A DNA stretch of 64,000 nucleotides from Metabacillus schmidteae (GTDB lineage Bacteria > Bacillota > Bacilli > Bacillales > Bacillaceae), in the NCBI RefSeq assembly GCF_903166545.1, contig NZ_CAESCH010000001.1, positions 1,058,001 through 1,122,000 on the forward strand, in the 5' to 3' direction. Made by a program: the position numbers and the translations under genes. The notes beneath the pieces were generated by a model. It was not told the DNA's origin, did no database searches, and saw only the letters and a program-made list of their open reading frames with translations. Positions 60,736-64,000 of this stretch are shown here, in pieces; the stretch's first letter is position 1; the number at the start of each line of letters is the position of its first letter.

Positions 60736-60801
60736 TTGTGAAAAATTGATTGGCATGTTATAGTACATAAATAATAACTGACCATTTTGTTCATTTGGTC
60801 A
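60736..60801 (+). promoter_or_regulatory. yhgD promoter and YhgD-type operator copy 1
   Basis: TTGTGA (60736-60741) and TATAGT (60759-60764) are 17 bp apart. Downstream a 23-bp site runs 60779-60801 with arms TGACCA and TGGTCA around 11 bp. It agrees at 19 of 23 positions with the reverse complement of 61419-61441 before yhgE. Confidence 0.72.
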
Positions 60802-60821
60802 ATTTTCCAGGAGTGAAAGTT

Positions 60822-61394
60822 ATGAGCATTGATCGTAAGCAACAAATATTAGAAGCTGCGACAAAGTCATTTGCACAATTTGGCTACAAAGGGACGACGA
60901 TGGACCTAGTATCAAAACTTGCGAACGTTGGAAAAGGTACAATTTATACCTTTTATAAAAATAAAGAAGAATTATTTTCTGAAATCATTGATCGTCTTTT
61001 ACTTGATATGAAGATTGCTGCAGACAAGGCTTTTGACTCACAACTGCCATTTGTAGACAGCGTGCACCAAGCGTTATATAGCATTTTAGATTTCCGGAAA
61101 ACACATCAATTAACAATTAAGATATATCAGGAAAGTGATGAATTGGGCACACCGACAGTAAATGAAGGTGTACAAAAAGTGGAAGAAATGGTCTTGAAAT
61201 ATATTGAACAAAAAATTATTGACGCAATCGGTCGTAACGAATTAAAACAATGTGATCCAAAGCTGACTGCCTTTATCATTTTAAAATTATATGTTTCCCT
61301 TATTTTCGATTGGGAAAAGCATCATGAACCGTTAGAAAGAGAGAAAATTGCCGAGATATTTGAAGGGTACCTATTAAAAGGATTATCAACATGA
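60822..61394 (+). CDS. yhgD: TetR-family regulator YhgD
   Basis: 190 residues. N-terminal TetR HTH: RKQQILEAATKSFAQFGYKG, TTMDLVSKLANVGKGTIYTF, YKNKEELFSEIIDRLLLDMK. The C-terminal ligand domain is of TetR_C type. It lies directly before yhgE as in B. subtilis and shares a predicted operator with it, so it probably represses itself and yhgE. ATG 60822 has GGAGTG 8 nt before; the frame is open nine codons further upstream through the operator. Confidence 0.92.
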   Translation: MSIDRKQQILEAATKSFAQFGYKGTTMDLVSKLANVGKGTIYTFYKNKEELFSEIIDRLLLDMKIAADKAFDSQLPFVDSVHQALYSILDFRKTHQLTIKIYQESDELGTPTVNEGVQKVEEMVLKYIEQKIIDAIGRNELKQCDPKLTAFIILKLYVSLIFDWEKHHEPLEREKIAEIFEGYLLKGLST

Positions 61395-61417
61395 TAATCC
61401 TCTTATTTTCCAAAGTA

Positions 61418-61446
61418 TTGACTAAATGAATAAAACAGTCATAAAG
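61418..61446 (+). promoter_or_regulatory. yhgE promoter covered by YhgD-type operator copy 2
   Basis: TTGACT (61418-61423) and ATAAAG (61441-61446) are 17 bp apart. The 23-bp site 61419-61441, arms TGACT and AGTCA, covers the spacer and both elements, so bound repressor would block RNA polymerase. Confidence 0.72.
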
Positions 61447-61507
61447 TTTCAGGAGTTAAAACGACATGTCAATCATAGAAAGCTTGTCACTTAGGAGGGA
61501 GTAGAAC

Positions 61508-63733
61508 ATGTCAGGATTGAAAGAAGAATGGAAAGCTTTATTTAAAAATAAAAAAGTACTTATTGCTGTCATAGGGGTTCTGTTTATTCCTTTAATGTAT
61601 AGTGGTGGTTATTTGAGTGCGTTTTGGGATCCTTATGGAAAACTCGATCAGCTGCCAGTTGCTGTTGTTAATCAAGACAAAGGGACAACATTTGAAGAGG
61701 AAGAGCTTGATGTTGGTGGTGAGCTTGAGGACAATTTAAAAGAAAACAATAAATTTGACTGGCATTTTGTTGGTAGTGAAGAGGCGGACAAAGGACTTCA
61801 GGACCACAATTATTATATGGTAATCGAAATACCTGAAGATTTTTCGAAAAATGCCACAACTTTATTGGATGATGAACCAAAGCAACTTGGTTTAACCTTT
61901 ACAACGAATAAAGGGTATAACTTTATATCAGGTCAAATTGGGGATAGCGCAATCGAGAAAATAAAAGAAGAAGTAGCAAATTCCTTAACAGAAACATATG
62001 CAGAAAGCTTGTTTGACAATATTGAATTGATGGCAGATGGATTCAATGATGCAAGTGATGGTGCCACAAAGATAAATGATGGTGTTTCTGATCTTCAGGA
62101 AGGGTCTCAGTCTTTAGATGAAAATCTTCATAAACTTGTGTCTAAGGCAATTGTGTTTAAGGATGGACTTAATGAAGCTTCAAGCGGTTCGACTCAATTG
62201 TCAAATGGACTATCTGCTTTGAATAGTGGTCTGTCGGCCATGCAACAAGGGCAGAGTAAGCTTTATGATGGATCTGTGCAAACTGAAAATGGTACAGGAG
62301 AATTGGTAAAGGGTCTGGAGAAGTCAATTAATGGTATGGAGCAACTTAATACGTCTATACCTCAAGTAACAACAGGAACAAATCAATTAAATGAAAGTGC
62401 CCCTGAATTAGTTGCAGGCGCTAAAAAGCTTGCTGAAGGTAATGGTTCTGCAAGCCAAGGGGCAGACTCTTTATCGCAAAATATTTCAGCGTTGGCCGAT
62501 ACAGTAAATAAATTGGCAACAACATTGGAAGCTGCACCATTAAATGAAGAACAGCAAAAGCAATTACTCGCTCTTGTCGAAGCGCTAAATGGTATAGATG
62601 CCGGGGGAAAGCAACTAGCGACGAATTTACATCAGCTCGAAGGTGGAGCAAATGATCTTTATGCAAATGTTCAACAATTACCTGAAAATGCAAGCAAGCT
62701 TCACGAAGGAGCTGCATCTGTTGAAAACGCTGTGCAACAGTTAACATCAGGACAAAAAGAGCTTTATAATGGAGCTGTCAAAATAAATGATGGTCAATCA
62801 CAATTAAGCCAAGGGTTAAAAACATTTGGTGAAAAAATTGGAGAAGCAAAAGCTGGGGTAGAACAATTAGAAAGCGGCGGAAAAGAACTTGATAACGGAA
62901 TTCATGAATTGGCGAGCGGGTCTGTTGCGTTGGAGGATGGGACAGGTAAACTTGCGGATGGAGCAAATGAATTAAATACTGGTGTAACAGATTTATCTGA
63001 AGGGACAAATGAGCTTTCGAGCAAGTTAAGTGATGCAACAAATGATACAAAAGATGTAAAAGGTACCGATGATCAATATGAAATGATGGCAGACCCGGTT
63101 CACCTTGAAACAAAAGAACTAAATAAAGTTTCTAATTACGGTACAGGTCTTGCACCATACTTTCTATCATTAGCTTTATTTGTAGGTTCCTTACTTGTTA
63201 CTGTTGTATTTCCGTTACGTGATACAACAGGGATATCGAAATCAGGAATTTCCTTATTTGCTAGTAAATTTAGTGTGTTATGTATAGTGGCCATCGTCCA
63301 ATCTCTGCTTGCAGATGTTGTTCTATTATATGGATTAGGGCTGGAAGTAAAAAGTGTTGGATATTTTATGCTGTTTAGTATATTAACGAGCTTAACGTTT
63401 ATGGCGATTGTACAGTTTTTAGTAACAACATTTGATAATCCAGGAAGATTTATCGCGATTATTGTGTTAATTCTTCAATTAACAACAAGTGCCGGGACTT
63501 TCCCAGTTGAGTTGCTTCCTGAGATTTTTCAGAAAATCAATCATTGGTTACCGATGACGTATTCTGTAGAAGGGTTTCGATCTATTATTTCAATTGGAGA
63601 TTTTGGAACCATGTGGAATCAAGTATATAAACTAGCTGGAATCACAGTGGTAATGATGGGGGGAACGATTCTTTACTTCTCTCGAAAAGTAAAGAAAGAC
63701 CGTATTCAACATAATGAAACAATAGATGCGTAA
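61508..63733 (+). CDS. yhgE: YhgE/Pip-family membrane protein
   Basis: 741 residues. N-terminal helix (KVLIAVIGVLFIPLMYSGGY), a long extracytoplasmic domain (about 45-540) containing heptad-like repeats of the type xxLxxGxxxLxxGxxxLxxG (for example YDGSVQTENGTGELVKGLEK), then five C-terminal helices (about 552-735: LAPYFLSLALFVGSLLVTVV, FSVLCIVAIVQSLLADVVLL). This is the YhgE/Pip architecture (phage infection protein, ESX-type export neighbours, ABC-2-like permease domain). Substrate unknown. ATG 61508 has GGAGGGAG. Confidence 0.94.
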   Translation: MSGLKEEWKALFKNKKVLIAVIGVLFIPLMYSGGYLSAFWDPYGKLDQLPVAVVNQDKGTTFEEEELDVGGELEDNLKENNKFDWHFVGSEEADKGLQDHNYYMVIEIPEDFSKNATTLLDDEPKQLGLTFTTNKGYNFISGQIGDSAIEKIKEEVANSLTETYAESLFDNIELMADGFNDASDGATKINDGVSDLQEGSQSLDENLHKLVSKAIVFKDGLNEASSGSTQLSNGLSALNSGLSAMQQGQSKLYDGSVQTENGTGELVKGLEKSINGMEQLNTSIPQVTTGTNQLNESAPELVAGAKKLAEGNGSASQGADSLSQNISALADTVNKLATTLEAAPLNEEQQKQLLALVEALNGIDAGGKQLATNLHQLEGGANDLYANVQQLPENASKLHEGAASVENAVQQLTSGQKELYNGAVKINDGQSQLSQGLKTFGEKIGEAKAGVEQLESGGKELDNGIHELASGSVALEDGTGKLADGANELNTGVTDLSEGTNELSSKLSDATNDTKDVKGTDDQYEMMADPVHLETKELNKVSNYGTGLAPYFLSLALFVGSLLVTVVFPLRDTTGISKSGISLFASKFSVLCIVAIVQSLLADVVLLYGLGLEVKSVGYFMLFSILTSLTFMAIVQFLVTTFDNPGRFIAIIVLILQLTTSAGTFPVELLPEIFQKINHWLPMTYSVEGFRSIISIGDFGTMWNQVYKLAGITVVMMGGTILYFSRKVKKDRIQHNETIDA

Positions 63734-63737
63734 TGTT

Positions 63738-63769
63738 GGGCTGATCCGAATAGGGTCAGCTCTTTTTTG
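63738..63769 (+). terminator. Terminator after yhgE
   Basis: GGGCTGA-CC / GG-TCAGCTC imperfect hairpin followed by TTTTTT. Confidence 0.75.
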
Positions 63770-63849
63770 GATTTGTGATAGGTATAATGACATGCGTTTG
63801 CATAAAAAATTCACTATTTTTTCAGAAAATTCCCCCTTTTAGCCTAAAA

Positions 63850-63866
63850 TGTTATAAAATATAACA
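63850..63866 (+). promoter_or_regulatory. TnrA-type box upstream of amt
   Basis: TGTTATAAAATATAACA matches the TnrA/GlnR consensus TGTNANAWWWTMTNACA at every defined position. It is 36 bp before the amt start and suggests activation by TnrA under nitrogen limitation. Confidence 0.88.
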
Positions 63867-63901
63867 TTATACGTCATATTTTTCAACAATGGAGGTAACG
63901 A

Positions 63902-64000
63902 ATGGAGACAATTGAACTAAATGTAAATGTTTTATGGATGGTAATTGCCACTTTTTTAGTCTTTTTTATGCAAGCAGGCTTTACATTATTGGAAGCTGGA
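63902..64000 (+). CDS. amt: Ammonium transporter Amt (NrgA-like; 3' end outside window)
   Basis: Only 33 codons are present: METIELNVNVLWMVIATFLV followed by FFMQAGFTLLEAG, the N-terminal helix of AmtB-type transporters (WxxxAxxLVxxMQxGFxxLExG). ATG 63902 follows GGAGGT. The TnrA-type box upstream corresponds to the control of nrgAB in B. subtilis; a glnK partner would be expected downstream, outside the window. Confidence 0.9.
   Translation, partial: METIELNVNVLWMVIATFLVFFMQAGFTLLEAG

Noticed and set aside
62421-63113. Minus-strand frames within yhgE
   Set aside because: Leu/His-rich shadows of the repeated coiled-coil coding sequence.

Overview
The window looks like a chromosomal segment of a low-GC, endospore-forming Bacillaceae species. 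The grounds are strong AAGGAGG-type ribosome binding sites, frequent TTG/GTG starts, an alpha/beta SASP gene, YjcZ-family spore peptides, YheC/YheD coat-associated proteins, sporulation-type promoters, and gene order that follows the Bacillus subtilis yheE-yheA / yhaX-hemZ-yhaR-yhaQP-yhaONM-yhaL-prsA-yhaJ-yhaI-hpr-yhaH-trpP-serC-hit-ecsABC-yhaA-hmoB-pbpF-hemEH-yhgD-yhgE segment. That order is recalled from the B. subtilis map; no database search was possible. Both ends are cut: an NhaC-type antiporter gene runs off the left edge and an ammonium transporter gene off the right edge.

Layout. 1-9.1 kb: NhaC antiporter (partial), the heme-based oxygen sensor HemAT, a universal stress protein, small membrane and HPr-like proteins, a YbjQ-family protein, a SASP with a sigma-G-type promoter, msmX and its PucR-type regulator neighbour. 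9.2-14.5 kb: four consecutive YheC/YheD-family ATP-grasp genes plus yheE, facing yheA. 15-21.3 kb: yhaX, a papain-like NlpC/P60-type protein, a CdsA-like protein, and a complete sigY-yxlCDEFG-type operon behind a SigY-type promoter. 21.4-32.8 kb: hemZ, yhaR, ABC transporter yhaQP, nuclease operon yhaO-yhaN-yhaM, yhaL. 32.8-40.1 kb: prsA, two YjcZ peptides, yhaJ, yhaI/hpr, yhaH, trpP with a TRAP-type leader, serC, hit. 40.1-49.2 kb: a repeat-rich non-coding kilobase, ecsABC, yhaA, a PAP2 phosphatase, a 52-bp tandem hairpin array, and a GntR-ABC transporter operon. 49.3-64 kb: aldo/keto reductase, Gfo/Idh/MocA oxidoreductase and permease, hmoB, pbpF, hemE-hemH (no hemY after them), an amidase, a membrane protein, yhgD-yhgE, and the start of amt behind a TnrA-type box.

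How genes work together. Heme is a recurring theme (HemAT senses O2 through heme; HemZ, HemE and HemH belong to heme synthesis; HmoB degrades heme), as are sporulation and the envelope (SASP, YheC/D, YjcZ, YhaL, Hpr, PbpF, PrsA, Ecs, YhgE). Several regulatory circuits can be read from the DNA: SigY autoregulation, TRAP control of trpP, a TnrA box before amt, a shared 23-bp operator before both yhgD and yhgE, and a GntR-type promoter/operator.

The least explained pieces are the doubled YheD/YheC ATP-grasp pair, the 40.3-40.9 kb region with seven copies of a 13-bp repeat (each opening a short ATG-AGG-TGT-TTR reading frame, with a minus-strand terminator at its end), the 52-bp hairpin array, and three or four dispersed intergenic repeat families.
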